Made by a program: the position numbers and the translations under genes. A stretch of 43,155 bases of DNA. Source: Spirulinaceae cyanobacterium SM2_1_0. Lineage in GTDB: Bacteria > Cyanobacteriota > Cyanobacteriia > Cyanobacteriales > Spirulinaceae. The notes under the pieces are model-generated. The model worked only from the letters and a program-made list of their open reading frames with translations. It made no database searches and was not told where the DNA came from. The stretch covers positions 1 through 43,155 of the forward strand of contig JAAUTY010000040.1 in NCBI GenBank assembly GCA_012031265.1, in the 5' to 3' direction. The first letter of the stretch is position 1; every line of letters begins with the position of its first letter. This document shows, piece after piece, positions 8,640-16,970 of the stretch.

Positions 8640-9734
8640 TCAGATCGGCAGAGCGGTCTGGTGACGATAGTAGGTGAGACCGCTGTAGAGCTGAAAGGCA
8701 TTATCCCAAAGGCTCTCCTCGCGCCGTTCAAGATGCACGCGCGACTTCAAGCGGCTGAGCACTTCCTGAAAATCTAGGGCTGAGTCTGCAAAAGTATCAA
8801 ATTCTGTATGCTTGGGCACGCTCGGTAGGTGTCGGTCGAGAAAGGTCATCAGCCGCTCCCAGTTTTGGCTGACGGTCTCGCCCGGATCGGTGGATTGTGG
8901 CGGGCTGAGCGAGACCCCCTGCTTGAACTGATAATGGCGCTCGCAGAGCCGCAGGATGCAGCGGCGGTTTGGCAGATGCAGGTCGCAGATCGAGATGAAG
9001 TCCTGGGTCTGGGTCTTGCGCTGAAGCTTGTGGCGAGCGTCCACGACCACCACCGATTCAAACACGGGTAAGCGTCCGATGATGCGTTGGCCGATGTCTG
9101 TCCAGTGAAAGGCGAGCGCACCGGCTTGTCCCGAGTGGTTGAAACAGCGCACGGTGATTTCGGGTTCGAGGGTCTGGAAGTATTCGATCTCGTAAACGTC
9201 GATCGCTTCGATCGCCTCGAGCGGGTAGCAAAAGCTGGGGACATTCACGGCTTGAAAGGCTTGGCGGAAGTAGTTGAGTTCGCCGAGCCGTCCGGTGCGG
9301 TACAAGCGCCAGCCGCGACTGGGCAATTGTAAGCGGGCGGTGTAGGGATCGAGTTGCACGATCTGGCTAAATTCCCGGGCGATCGCCGTCTTCTGTTCAT
9401 TCGGCACTGGTTCTAAAATCAGCACTCCGAGGCGATCGCCCCCCGGAATCGCGCGTGCCTGCTCCAGTGCTTGCTCCCGCTGCTCCGCTGCGATCGCCTC
9501 TAGCCGTGCCAGCCCTTTCCGCAGTTGGCTGAGGAGTTGCGGCTGGCTGGTTTTCGGCAACAGTTGGCGGTAGATCTGCTCAGCTTGGACGTGTTTACCC
9601 CGACCTTCGTAGACGCGACCGGCATAGAAGCGCGCCCAGAGATTATTCGGCTCTTGTTGCAGCAGTGGCTTGAGCAACTGGGCCGCGAGCTTGTAGTCGC
9701 TGACGGCGATCGCATCGGCAATGGATTTCAGCAT
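8640..9734 (-). CDS. TPR-repeat protein with a conserved cyanobacterial C-terminal domain
   Basis: A 364-residue soluble protein. The first 100 residues carry tetratricopeptide-like helices (DYKLAAQLLKPLLQQEPNNL, WARFYAGRVYEGRGKHVQAEQ), a protein-interaction scaffold. The remaining 260 residues form a less familiar domain with several Cys and His (ICDLHLPNRRCILRLCERH) and no enzymatic motif I recognise. I recall this arrangement as a conserved cyanobacterial protein, but function is unknown. The ATG at 9734 begins the first TPR helix. The next minus-strand gene upstream (DUF4340) ends 79 bases away, so these may share a transcript. Confidence 0.8.
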   Translation of the reverse strand: MLKSIADAIAVSDYKLAAQLLKPLLQQEPNNLWARFYAGRVYEGRGKHVQAEQIYRQLLPKTSQPQLLSQLRKGLARLEAIAAEQREQALEQARAIPGGDRLGVLILEPVPNEQKTAIAREFSQIVQLDPYTARLQLPSRGWRLYRTGRLGELNYFRQAFQAVNVPSFCYPLEAIEAIDVYEIEYFQTLEPEITVRCFNHSGQAGALAFHWTDIGQRIIGRLPVFESVVVVDARHKLQRKTQTQDFISICDLHLPNRRCILRLCERHYQFKQGVSLSPPQSTDPGETVSQNWERLMTFLDRHLPSVPKHTEFDTFADSALDFQEVLSRLKSRVHLERREESLWDNAFQLYSGLTYYRHQTALPI

Positions 9735-9813
9735 GGCAGTTGAGCCTCAAGGTCACTGGCAGTCGGTCGCCGCACCGGTCAGGGCTTGGGGTCAGCAGGC
9801 GCGAGCATTGGAT

Positions 9814-10470
9814 CTATTCATCATTATCATCATCATTCCCACTCGTGGCTTCGGCATCATCAACCTCCGGGGCCACATCGGGCGCAGCGAGCCACTCATT
9901 CAGCTCACGCTCGACCGCGTATTGCAAATCAATCGGCACCAAAACGACTTCCAGTTCGCCTGTCTCATCTGTCGCGGGTGAATCCACCTGGGCATAGATG
10001 AGCTGCCCTTCAAAGTTGGTGCGGCCGAGGGCGACGCGATAGGGAGCGGGCTGTTCGCGGGTGGTGATGGTGAGGGTGGCGAAGGGTTCGGCTAGCTCGT
10101 AAGTGGCGAGATCATCCGGGTCAATGCGAAAGGCCTGTTGCTGCTCGCCTTCCACCAAGAGATTGACCAAAAAGGACATTGCCGGGTCGCTCGCGGGACT
10201 CCGCAGTGGCTCGGTCATCTGCCAGGCTAACGTTTCGGACTCGGACTCGGACGCAGATTCAGACTCGACCTGCTCGAAAGCAAGGGGGTCGCGATCGCGG
10301 TACTCAATGGCAATCGTCTCGATGGCGTCGGCTGGAAAGTCAAAAAGCTGCTGTTGTATCGCTTGTGCAGCTTCGCGCCGCTGGCGACCAAGAACCTCGC
10401 CGATGTAAACCACGCTGCTGAGGATGAGTGCGAGTACAATCCAGATCCAAGTTACGCGGCTAAGCTTCAC
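9814..10470 (-). CDS. DUF4340 membrane-anchored protein
   Basis: A 218-residue protein with one N-terminal membrane helix (VTWIWIVLALILSSVVYIGEV), followed by a DUF4340 domain: ETIAIEYRDRD, WQMTEPL, FRIDPDDLATYELAEPFATLTI and VALGRTNFEGQLIYAQVD fit the family. Such proteins often accompany ABC-type gliding or export systems, although in cyanobacteria they also stand alone. A Ser/Glu tract interrupts the domain near residue 70 and the tail is very acidic (DDAEATSGNDDDNDE). The GTG at 10470 is preferred to a TTG at 10479 because AAGGAA lies 10 bases upstream of it and only about one base from the TTG. No ABC transporter genes are adjacent. Confidence 0.78.
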   Translation of the reverse strand: MKLSRVTWIWIVLALILSSVVYIGEVLGRQRREAAQAIQQQLFDFPADAIETIAIEYRDRDPLAFEQVESESASESESETLAWQMTEPLRSPASDPAMSFLVNLLVEGEQQQAFRIDPDDLATYELAEPFATLTITTREQPAPYRVALGRTNFEGQLIYAQVDSPATDETGELEVVLVPIDLQYAVERELNEWLAAPDVAPEVDDAEATSGNDDDNDE

Positions 10471-10511
10471 AACGGACAATTTCCTTCAGGTCAAGGGCAA
10501 TTTTTAGCCTT

Positions 10512-10838
10512 CTAGCATAGCAGTACACGGAGCTTACTCTCGAAGACACCATCCAAACTGTCCAAGAGCTTGAACTCGTCCGCCAGTTCGGCCACCTCGA
10601 GCATGTAGCTTACCTCTAGTCTCAGGTTGGTGAGATAGAGCTGGCAACGATATTTTTCGGCGACGCGGCGCACCGCCATCAGCGTAGTGAGGCCGAAGTG
10701 ATCAATCCGCTCGACTTGCACCAGATCAACCGCCAGAATCGATTGCTCAGGGATCGGCATCAGGCTATAGACTTTCTGCTGGAGCAGCGATGCCCCCTTG
10801 ATATCGAGATCGCGCTGCGGACGCAGGAGGATGTTCAT
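10512..10838 (-). CDS. STAS-domain protein (anti-sigma-factor-antagonist-like) lacking the phospho-serine
   Basis: A 108-residue single STAS domain: strand AVDLVQV, loop IDHFGL and helix TTLMAVRRVAEKYRCQLYL match the SpoIIAA/RsbV fold. In active partner-switch antagonists the loop reads Asp-Ser-Ser/Ala-Gly and the first serine is phosphorylated by an anti-sigma kinase. Here it reads Asp46-His47-Phe48-Gly49, so the normal phosphorylation site is absent. The protein may bind a partner constitutively or act through another signal. It has no membrane segment. It ends 41 bases upstream of the DUF4340 start on the same strand, so the two may be cotranscribed. No anti-sigma kinase or sigma gene lies nearby. 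Confidence 0.85.
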   Translation of the reverse strand: MNILLRPQRDLDIKGASLLQQKVYSLMPIPEQSILAVDLVQVERIDHFGLTTLMAVRRVAEKYRCQLYLTNLRLEVSYMLEVAELADEFKLLDSLDGVFESKLRVLLC

Positions 10839-11260
10839 TGCCTCTGACCCTTGGGCGGGGCGGCGATCGCGCCCAAGCTCATCATCTCAGCAGAATTCGT
10901 CGCCACGATTGCCTCTGATAGTGACTCAGCCGTCGATCCAGGTGCGACTGTCAGGCTTGACTTGCGAGAGATTGCCGACGTCAACCGCATCGACAGCCCG
11001 ATCAGACAGTTGACCGGTAGCGATGAGTGGCCGGATATCCTGTTTAATTTAACATGGTGGTTCGTGTCTCTCGTATCCCGCGGCGATCGCCGCTCCAGAG
11101 ATGGGCGAGACTGAACCCGAGTTCGTTGCAACGGGCTAAGCTGTCGGTTGCGCTTGCGGCTAACACGGCGAGCGTGGCAAACTTCTGACCGGCAGGATTG
11201 CCGGACGACAGCGGTGCAATTGCCAGTCCAGCTTGCCCTCTAAACTCTGCGCCCATCGTC
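10839..11260. other. Intergenic region between divergent genes
   Basis: This 422-base stretch lies between the STAS gene (minus) and the nuclease gene (plus). Short frames occur on both strands (10851-11114 plus, 10835-11131 minus, 11044-11271 minus) but none has a ribosome site or recognisable domain. It should contain two promoters; none was clear enough to mark. Confidence 0.45.
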
Positions 11261-12331
11261 ATGAACTTCATCGATCCTAAGACGAGCTTTGCCTTTCAGC
11301 GGATTTTCGGCTCCCCCCCACACTCCGAAATCGCCCTCAGCTTTTTCAACGCACTGCTCAGTCCGCAGTCAGTGGCGATCGCCAGCTTGGAGTTCTTCAC
11401 CCCCGACCAACTCGCCCGCGCCTTCGGCCGCCGCGAGACCGGCGCGATCGTAGCCCGCGCCACCTATGAGGATGGCTCAGCAGCCCTGATTGACGCCAAG
11501 ATTCTGAATCTACCCACATTTGGCAAACGGCTACTCTTCGATACGGCGAAAACCTATTGCTCCCAACTCAGCCAGCAGCGCCAAGACCCAGAAATCCTAC
11601 CGGTTGTGGCGCTGCTCCTGCTCGATTTCGACTTGTTCGGTGCCGAAGCAGACTTGATTTCTCGCTTTGCCCTCTGCGAAATGGAGCAACAATTTGTCTT
11701 CCCAGATCGCGAGCTGAGCCTCGTATTTGTGGAATTACCAAAGTTTTCAAAATCCCTCGAGACGCTAGAAACCAGTGCTGACCGCTGGCTCTACTTCCTG
11801 CGCCATGCCCCCCAGCTCGATGAGATTCCGGACGTACTCGCCACGGAACAAGCGTTGCAACAGGCTTTCGCGCTCGCTGACGAGAGCCAACTCACCCGCG
11901 AAGAGCTGGACATCATTCAGCAACAACTGCTCTTCATTGCCGATCAGCGCCAGTCAGTGGATGTTGGCGTGACCGAAGGTTTGCGGCGGGGCGTCGAAGC
12001 AGGTCGCCGCCAGGGCAAGGAGGAAGGGATCGCCGAGGGCATCGAAACGGGGCACCAGACGGGATTGGCAGAGGGACGTAAAGTCGGCATTGAAGAAGGC
12101 ATCGCCCAAGGCAAAGAGGCGGGAATTCGCCAAGGTCGATTGGAAGGGCTGCAAGTCGGACAACTGAATATCGTCCGTCGTCTGTTGAGTCGTCGCTTCG
12201 GGGAGCTGGACGCGGCCGTCAATGCCAAGTTGCAGAAGCTCTCGATCACGCAGTTGGAAAGCCTGGCAGAGTCCGCTTGGGATTTCATCACCGATGACGA
12301 GCTGGTTGAGTGGTTGGACAAGCAACCTTAA
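11261..12331 (+). CDS. Rpn/PD-(D/E)XK nuclease-family protein with DUF4351 tail
   Basis: A 356-residue protein. The opening (MNFIDPKTSFAFQRIFG) is the hallmark of the PD-(D/E)XK family transposase/Rpn group (YhgA-like recombination-promoting nucleases). The presumed catalytic motif is Asp78-Ala79-Lys80 in ALIDAKIL, a direct (D/E)-x-K. Residues about 240-290 form a run of Gly-x-x-x-Gly repeats rich in Glu, Arg and Lys, common in these proteins. The last 60 residues (IVRRLLSRRFGELDAAVNAK) are a DUF4351 domain. Rpn proteins cut DNA and stimulate RecA-independent recombination in E. coli; in cyanobacteria they are numerous and mostly uncharacterised. The ATG at 11261 is chosen because homology begins exactly there. 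No transposon ends or target duplications were seen. Confidence 0.87.
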   Translation: MNFIDPKTSFAFQRIFGSPPHSEIALSFFNALLSPQSVAIASLEFFTPDQLARAFGRRETGAIVARATYEDGSAALIDAKILNLPTFGKRLLFDTAKTYCSQLSQQRQDPEILPVVALLLLDFDLFGAEADLISRFALCEMEQQFVFPDRELSLVFVELPKFSKSLETLETSADRWLYFLRHAPQLDEIPDVLATEQALQQAFALADESQLTREELDIIQQQLLFIADQRQSVDVGVTEGLRRGVEAGRRQGKEEGIAEGIETGHQTGLAEGRKVGIEEGIAQGKEAGIRQGRLEGLQVGQLNIVRRLLSRRFGELDAAVNAKLQKLSITQLESLAESAWDFITDDELVEWLDKQP

Positions 12332-12471
12332 GTCTGATCCCAGAGCAATCTCAGCAAAATCTCAGCCCGACTGGCGTTAATCAAGTCAGTCGCTGCTGTC
12401 AGTGTGGGCGGTTCACGCCCCTGGCAGATTGGCGATCGCCATCGTCCTTTCGCTACCTTTATCATCCTGCC

Positions 12472-13320
12472 ATGCCGACTTTCATGCGCTCATTCTTACC
12501 GCTGATCCCGGCTCTGCTCTTGGCCGGCAGTTGCGCCTCGTTGCCGTTTAGCACCGCGAATTCCGGCACGGCTCAGGAGGCCTCGGCGACGAGCGGAACG
12601 CTAGCCACTGACCGCTACAGTGAGGTGCTCACCACCTATGTCGATGAGTCCGGTCTGGTGGACTACGAAGCTTTGCAAGCTGACCGCGCGGATCTCGATG
12701 CCTATGCTGATTCGCTCGGCGCGCTCTCGCCAGAGACCTACGCGGCTTGGTCAGAGGAAGAGCAAATTGCCTTTTTGCTCAATGCCTACAATGCCTTCAC
12801 GCTGCAAGCGATCATCAATCAAGAACCGCTCAAAAGCAGCATTCGCGACATCCCCGGTGTCTGGCGCATCCAGAAATACCGCCTCGCGGGCGAGTGGCGC
12901 ACCCTCGACAATATTGAGCACGACATTCTTCGCAAGGACTTCAATGAACCGCGTATCCACGCGGCACTAGTCTGTGCGGCGATGAGCTGCCCGCCGCTGC
13001 GAACTGAACCCTATACCGGGGAAGACCTTGATGCTCAGCTTGAGGATCAAACGCAGCAGTGGCTTGACTCTGCCGTCGGTCTGGAGGTTGACACCGAGGC
13101 GAAGAGCGTGCAAATCTCGGCGATTTTTGATTGGTTTGGTGAAGACTGGGAAGCGAGCTACAGCGTCGCTGAGGGCAAATTCCAGGGCAAAGAGCGCGAT
13201 CGCGCCATCCTGAACTTCATCAGCCAATATGTGAATCCTGATGAACGCGCCTTTCTCGAGGCAGGCGACTACGATTTCGGCTACCTCGACTACGATTGGT
13301 CACTCAACGATCAGTCTTAA
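12472..13320 (+). CDS. DUF547 family exported protein, possible lipoprotein
   Basis: A 282-residue protein. The N-terminus has a signal sequence (RSFLPLIPALLLAGSC) with a cysteine where a lipid could attach, although alanine three residues before it makes the lipobox weak. The rest is DUF547: FLLNAYNAFTLQAII, IHAALVCAAMSCPPLR and the C-terminal ISAIFDWFGEDW are family hallmarks, and the Cys/Ser-Cys cluster is the most conserved part. DUF547 is found in bacteria and plants, and its biochemical role is unknown. The ATG at 12472 precedes the signal sequence; a second in-frame ATG at 12484 is also possible. A perfect 15-bp hairpin terminator follows. Confidence 0.85.
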   Translation: MPTFMRSFLPLIPALLLAGSCASLPFSTANSGTAQEASATSGTLATDRYSEVLTTYVDESGLVDYEALQADRADLDAYADSLGALSPETYAAWSEEEQIAFLLNAYNAFTLQAIINQEPLKSSIRDIPGVWRIQKYRLAGEWRTLDNIEHDILRKDFNEPRIHAALVCAAMSCPPLRTEPYTGEDLDAQLEDQTQQWLDSAVGLEVDTEAKSVQISAIFDWFGEDWEASYSVAEGKFQGKERDRAILNFISQYVNPDERAFLEAGDYDFGYLDYDWSLNDQS

Positions 13321-13354
13321 AGCCCTCAAGTTGCTCTGGACTCAACCCCACCGC

Positions 13355-13387
13355 AAAACCCCGGCTTCTCCTAGAAGCCGGGGTTTT
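13355..13387. terminator. Strong bidirectional intrinsic terminator
   Basis: A 15-base-pair perfect stem (13355-13369 with 13373-13387) has a 3-base loop and runs of A on one side and T on the other, so it can stop transcription in both directions. It lies between the DUF547 gene (plus) and the Uma2 gene (minus), which converge on it. Confidence 0.9.
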
Positions 13388-13485
13388 AGCTCAATATTGT
13401 GCAGGTTCAGATTGCTGTCTCGCCCAAGCCTAAAGCTTCAACGCGCAAATTTCGGCATTGCTGCCCGGACACCGTGGAGAATCGT

Positions 13486-14058
13486 TTAGCTCCAGATCAG
13501 CGTGAGATCCATAACGAAGCCAGGAAGCATCGGCTCGCCCGCTAAGCGACTGGGCGCGTTCAGGCTTTGTACCGATTGCCCAGAACGGTAGCAGTAAACC
13601 TGCTGCGTTTCTGGCACAATGAGCCAGCCCAGTTGAGCGCCATTATCGATGTATTCCTGCAACTTCGCTTGCAGAACCACCAGTCTGTCGTTAGGAGATT
13701 GCAGTTCGAGCACAAAATCAGGGCAGATTGGCGCGAACTTACGGCGTTGCTCCAAGGAAAGGCGATCCCAGCGAGGCTGCGCAATCCAGGCGGCACCGGG
13801 GGCGCGGATGGCTCCGTTGGGTAATGTGAAACCCGCAGACGAGTCGAATACAACGCCAAGCTGAGTTTGTCGATTCCACTGCCACAATTGACCACTGAGG
13901 TCGGCATTGAAATAGCCACTTTCACTTGCAGCCGGAGCCATGGCGATCAGTTCTCCTGCGGCCGTGCGTTCTAGGCGCAGTTCGGGGTTACTCTGGCACA
14001 GTTGTGCAAAGACTTCATCGGTTAGTTGCAGGGTGGGACGGAGGTTGAGGGCAATCAT
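13486..14058 (-). CDS. Uma2 family (DUF820) nuclease with altered active site
   Basis: A 190-residue protein of the Uma2 family, a very common cyanobacterial group with a predicted PD-(D/E)XK endonuclease fold. Family landmarks include LRLERTAAGELIAMAPAA, GFTLPNGAIRAP, CPDFVLELQSPND, KLQEYIDNGAQLGWLI and PGFVMDL. The position that is normally aspartate in the PD motif (as in APDAAW) is Gly88 here (APGAAW), while the second acidic cluster (Asp114, Glu118) and Lys132 are kept. Loss of the metal-binding aspartate may mean the protein no longer cuts DNA. The codon is GGT, one base from GAT. The ATG at 14058 is the normal family start. No partner gene is adjacent. Confidence 0.87.
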   Translation of the reverse strand: MIALNLRPTLQLTDEVFAQLCQSNPELRLERTAAGELIAMAPAASESGYFNADLSGQLWQWNRQTQLGVVFDSSAGFTLPNGAIRAPGAAWIAQPRWDRLSLEQRRKFAPICPDFVLELQSPNDRLVVLQAKLQEYIDNGAQLGWLIVPETQQVYCYRSGQSVQSLNAPSRLAGEPMLPGFVMDLTLIWS

Positions 14059-14279
14059 CGCACTTTCCCGGTCAGGTCATTGCCAGGTTCTCGGTTTTCG
14101 GCGCTTGCAGACTTTTCCATACTATCTGGTAACCACCTTATCCCTTGGCTATGCGGGGCTGTGATGCAGTGGTCACCTAGAATCGCAGATAACCCAGGCT
14201 CATGTAGACGCCAGCAGTGCTTTGCCCCGGTGTCTGCTCGTAGTAAGTTGAGATTGTTGATTTGCTCAAGCCGAAAACG

Positions 14280-14570
14280 ATGACTGATGCTCAGAAACAG
14301 ACCGGTGCGGATGCGGTGGATGCGGCGATCGCCCAGGGCCTTGATCTCGATGGCAGCCCGATCCCGCCTGCAAAGCTGAAACTCTACCAAGATGTGATGG
14401 CGCTTGAGGGCGATCGCCAGCGTAGTGGTGTGACGAATACGATGCGATCGCGCATCGTCCGTATCGGTGCCAAGCACCTGAGCCAAGACGAACTCAACCA
14501 GCGCTTGGCGGCCGCCGACTTCGCGCCGCTGAAAGCCAAGGAAATCCAGTTTTACTATGGTGGCAAATAA
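14280..14570 (+). CDS. Conserved cyanobacterial hypothetical protein
   Basis: A 96-residue soluble protein. The middle (QRSGVTNTMRSRIVRIGAKH) and the end (LAAADFAPLKAKEIQFYYGGK) look strongly conserved, and I recall similar small proteins across cyanobacteria, all uncharacterised. The N-terminal half (AVDAAIAQGLDLDGSPIPPA) has an amphipathic character. There is no signal peptide or membrane segment. The ATG at 14280 is preferred to a TTG six codons earlier. The ribosome site is weak. The esterase-like gene begins within 20-70 bases downstream on the same strand, so the two are probably one unit. Confidence 0.7.
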   Translation: MTDAQKQTGADAVDAAIAQGLDLDGSPIPPAKLKLYQDVMALEGDRQRSGVTNTMRSRIVRIGAKHLSQDELNQRLAAADFAPLKAKEIQFYYGGK

Positions 14571-14641
14571 CCGGCGCATCTTACTGCCATGACCTTAGAT
14601 GCCATTGCCATTGCCCCGCCCGCTGGCCAGCTCCCGAACGG

Positions 14642-15196
14642 TTGCTGGTCGCCCTCCACGGTTGGGGTGCGAATGCGGAGGACTTAGCCAGCCTAGCCGC
14701 CTATTTGCAACTGCCGAGCTACCAGTTGCTCTTTCCCAATGCGCCGTTGCCCCACCCCCATGCCCCCAACGGTCGTGCTTGGTATGCGCTTGAACAGGAG
14801 GGGTATCCTGGTCTGGCCGAGAGCCGCCAGCAGTTACTGGACTGGTTGCGATCGCTCGCTACCACGACCGGAATCTCTCTCAGTCACACTGTCCTTGCTG
14901 GTTTTTCCCAGGGCGGCGCGATGACGCTGGATGTCGGGCTGCAACTCCCCTGTGCGGCGTTGTGCAGTCTCAGCGGTTACCTGCATACGCCGCCGGTACC
15001 GCAGGCACAGCCGCCGGTGCTCATCACCCATGGTCGCCGCGATCCGGTAGTACCGCTCGCTGCCGCACAACAGGCGCGCGAGGCGCTGGTGGATTTAGGT
15101 CTGAGCGTCACCTATCACGAGTTTGATATGGGTCACGAAGTCACCCCCCCTGTCCTCAAAACGCTGCGTGAATTTCTAGCCGCGGCGGTTGTCTAG
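14642..15196 (+). CDS. Serine esterase (carboxylesterase/phospholipase family), N-terminus apparently frameshifted
   Basis: The 184 residues in this frame hold most of an alpha/beta hydrolase of the acyl-protein-thioesterase/carboxylesterase type: LHGWGAN oxyanion motif, GFSQGGAM nucleophile serine, GRRDPVVP aspartate region and MGHEV histidine. The only in-frame start is TTG at 14642, inside the first strand. A sensible N-terminus begins instead at ATG 14589 in another frame (MTLDAIAIAPPAGQ) and would join PERLLVALHGWG if one base were restored near 14628-14634. The gene is therefore either a recent frameshift, a sequence error, or a TTG-started protein lacking about 18 residues. The catalytic part is intact. 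Confidence 0.75.
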   Translation: MLVALHGWGANAEDLASLAAYLQLPSYQLLFPNAPLPHPHAPNGRAWYALEQEGYPGLAESRQQLLDWLRSLATTTGISLSHTVLAGFSQGGAMTLDVGLQLPCAALCSLSGYLHTPPVPQAQPPVLITHGRRDPVVPLAAAQQAREALVDLGLSVTYHEFDMGHEVTPPVLKTLREFLAAAVV

Positions 15197-15409
15197 ATTC
15201 GACAAGGCCGAACAAATCCGGACTACAATGGCGGCGCTAATGGTCAGTCCCGCAACCATGGGGGTCACCCGCGAATGTTTGCCACGAAATACCACCTCTT
15301 GCTCGCGTTTGCGCGCAGAACTGCGTCAATTCTCTGTATCTCGCGCGGGTAGATCATGTTAGCTTAGGGGCATCGATATAAAACTTAATGTTTTCTTCGG
15401 GTAAAGCTT

Positions 15410-16003
15410 ATGACACTGCGTTCAGCTTTCTTAACTTCGGCTCTCGCCATCGCTCTTGGCGCGGGCAGCTTGGGGGTTGCCACAGCGGCGATCGCCAATC
15501 CAGTCGAAACCAGTGTGACACCGGCGTCTCAGCAAATCGCCCAAACTCCGGGCACGATTGTTGAGGTCGCGTCTGGTGCTGACCAATTCGAGACTTTGGT
15601 GCAGGCGGTACAAGCCGCCAACTTGGTGAATGCCCTGTCGGCTGACGGCCCGCTTACCGTATTCGCGCCCACCGACGAGGCATTCGCCGAACTGCCGAAT
15701 GGGGTTCTGGCTGAACTCGTCAAACCGGCGAATCGTCAGTTACTGACTGAGATCCTGACCTACCACGTGGTTCCTGGTCGCGTCATGGCGGCTGACCTCA
15801 GAGATGGCTCGGTGACCACCCTCCAGGGCAGTGGCCTCGCCGTTGATGTGACCCCCGAGCGCGTCGTTATCAATAATGGCAGCGTCACTACCGCCGATAT
15901 TGCCGCTAGCAATGGTGTGGTTCACGAGATCAATCGCGTGCTGATCCCGGAATCTCTAAAGCCCCAGATTGCCGCCTTGGTGCCGATTCGGGGTCTTTGG
16001 TAA
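15410..16003 (+). CDS. Secreted fasciclin (FAS1) domain protein
   Basis: A 197-residue protein with a signal peptide of about 30 residues (SAFLTSALAIALGAGSLGVA, then ANP) followed by one FAS1 domain. The H1 and H2 conserved boxes are seen: LTVFAPTDEAFAELP and ITYHVV-like sequence (ILTYHVVPGRV), and the end INRVLIPESL fits. FAS1 domains mediate adhesion; secreted single-domain versions are common in cyanobacteria and of unknown detail. The ATG at 15410 follows GGGTAAAGCTT, which is only weakly like a ribosome site. The gene stands alone, with a 213-base upstream gap that should hold its promoter. Confidence 0.9.
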   Translation: MTLRSAFLTSALAIALGAGSLGVATAAIANPVETSVTPASQQIAQTPGTIVEVASGADQFETLVQAVQAANLVNALSADGPLTVFAPTDEAFAELPNGVLAELVKPANRQLLTEILTYHVVPGRVMAADLRDGSVTTLQGSGLAVDVTPERVVINNGSVTTADIAASNGVVHEINRVLIPESLKPQIAALVPIRGLW

Positions 16004-16330
16004 AGCCGCTTAGCGGCTGAGCGACTCTAGTGTCGATTGGCTAAGGCAGCGACCGGAGTGGGCGATTCATGCCTACAGGTCAGTTTGCCTTAGCCTGTTT
16101 TATGTGAAGGTTTCGGGTGCTGATTGTCGTAGGGACACTCCCACGATCCTAGGAACCTGGGCGCTGATCTGTGCGTCCGAACTATGCAGCACATCGGGCG
16201 GTTTGAGGAAGTTTTTGGCTTCTCAGCATCCCTTAATCAAGCGCCCAATTGGCTCGGCTACAATATGTGCTCACAATCCTTTTTTGCCCAAATTGTATTC
16301 ACTATCGTTCTTCCGGTGAGGCTGTAAATC
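16004..16330. other. Intergenic region with a small palindrome
   Basis: This 327-base stretch begins with a 15-base palindrome (AGCCGCT-T-AGCGGCT, 16004-16018) directly after the fasciclin stop, possibly a weak terminator without T run. The rest holds no convincing gene; the 71-codon frame at 16104-16319 has no recognisable content. It probably contains the promoter of the first L,D-transpeptidase gene. Confidence 0.4.
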
Positions 16331-16906
16331 ATGGTTGCGTGGCTGAGAAATAATTCCTTGTTGTCAGGGCTGGCGATCGCCAGCACCCTCATCCTCAGTG
16401 TCGGCAGCACTGAACAGGTAGGCGCAGCGGAAGCAACAAGTAGTTTTAGCGATCTATCGGCAGCATCAACGCCGGATGTGCCGCCTTTGGGTACAGCCGA
16501 CCGTTATCTGCCGGAAGCGGCTGAAGTGCATCTCGTGCTGCGCCTCCGTGAGCGCCGCGTCTACGTCTACCAGGGCGAAACGGTCCTCGCCAGCTATCCC
16601 GTCGCCATCGGCACGTCGCAGACGCCAACCCCGACGGGTACGTTTGAGGTATTTCAACTGGTCGAGAATCCGATCTGGCAAAGTCCCTGGACCGGCAAAA
16701 TCACCGCACCCGGCCCCAACAGTGCCCTAGGGCTGCGCTGGATCGGCTTTGCGTCGATGTCCAATGGGATCATTGGGTTCCACGGCACACCGACCGTCAA
16801 CTCCATCGGTCACGCTGCCTCCAATGGCTGCGTGCGGATGTACAACCATGACGTGGTTGCCATGTTTAATCAGGTCAAGATGGGCACGACGGTGATCGTC
16901 GAATAA
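16331..16906 (+). CDS. L,D-transpeptidase (YkuD domain), first of a tandem pair
   Basis: A 191-residue exported protein. A signal peptide covers about residues 1-33, then a YkuD domain runs from about 65 to the end. The catalytic region has His151 in GFHGTP, His161, Cys167 and Arg169 in HAASNGCVRM. L,D-transpeptidases make 3-3 peptidoglycan crosslinks or attach proteins to the wall, acting in the periplasm. GGTGAGG lies about 13 bases ahead of the ATG. It shares PDVPPLG-A-RYLPE and most of the domain with the next gene, which makes the pair a local duplication. The residue before Gly-Cys is Asn rather than His; this variant also occurs in other members. Confidence 0.93.
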   Translation: MVAWLRNNSLLSGLAIASTLILSVGSTEQVGAAEATSSFSDLSAASTPDVPPLGTADRYLPEAAEVHLVLRLRERRVYVYQGETVLASYPVAIGTSQTPTPTGTFEVFQLVENPIWQSPWTGKITAPGPNSALGLRWIGFASMSNGIIGFHGTPTVNSIGHAASNGCVRMYNHDVVAMFNQVKMGTTVIVE

Positions 16907-16970
16907 TCTAGTACAAGGCGGCGGAAATGAGATGCCCATTCAGGATCCGTAGGATGCCTGTATTGTCTGC

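Noticed and set aside
10851-11114. An 87-codon plus-strand frame containing LDLREIADVNRIDSP, vaguely STAS-like
   Set aside because: Starts at TTG without a ribosome site, and the likeness to a STAS loop is too short to support.
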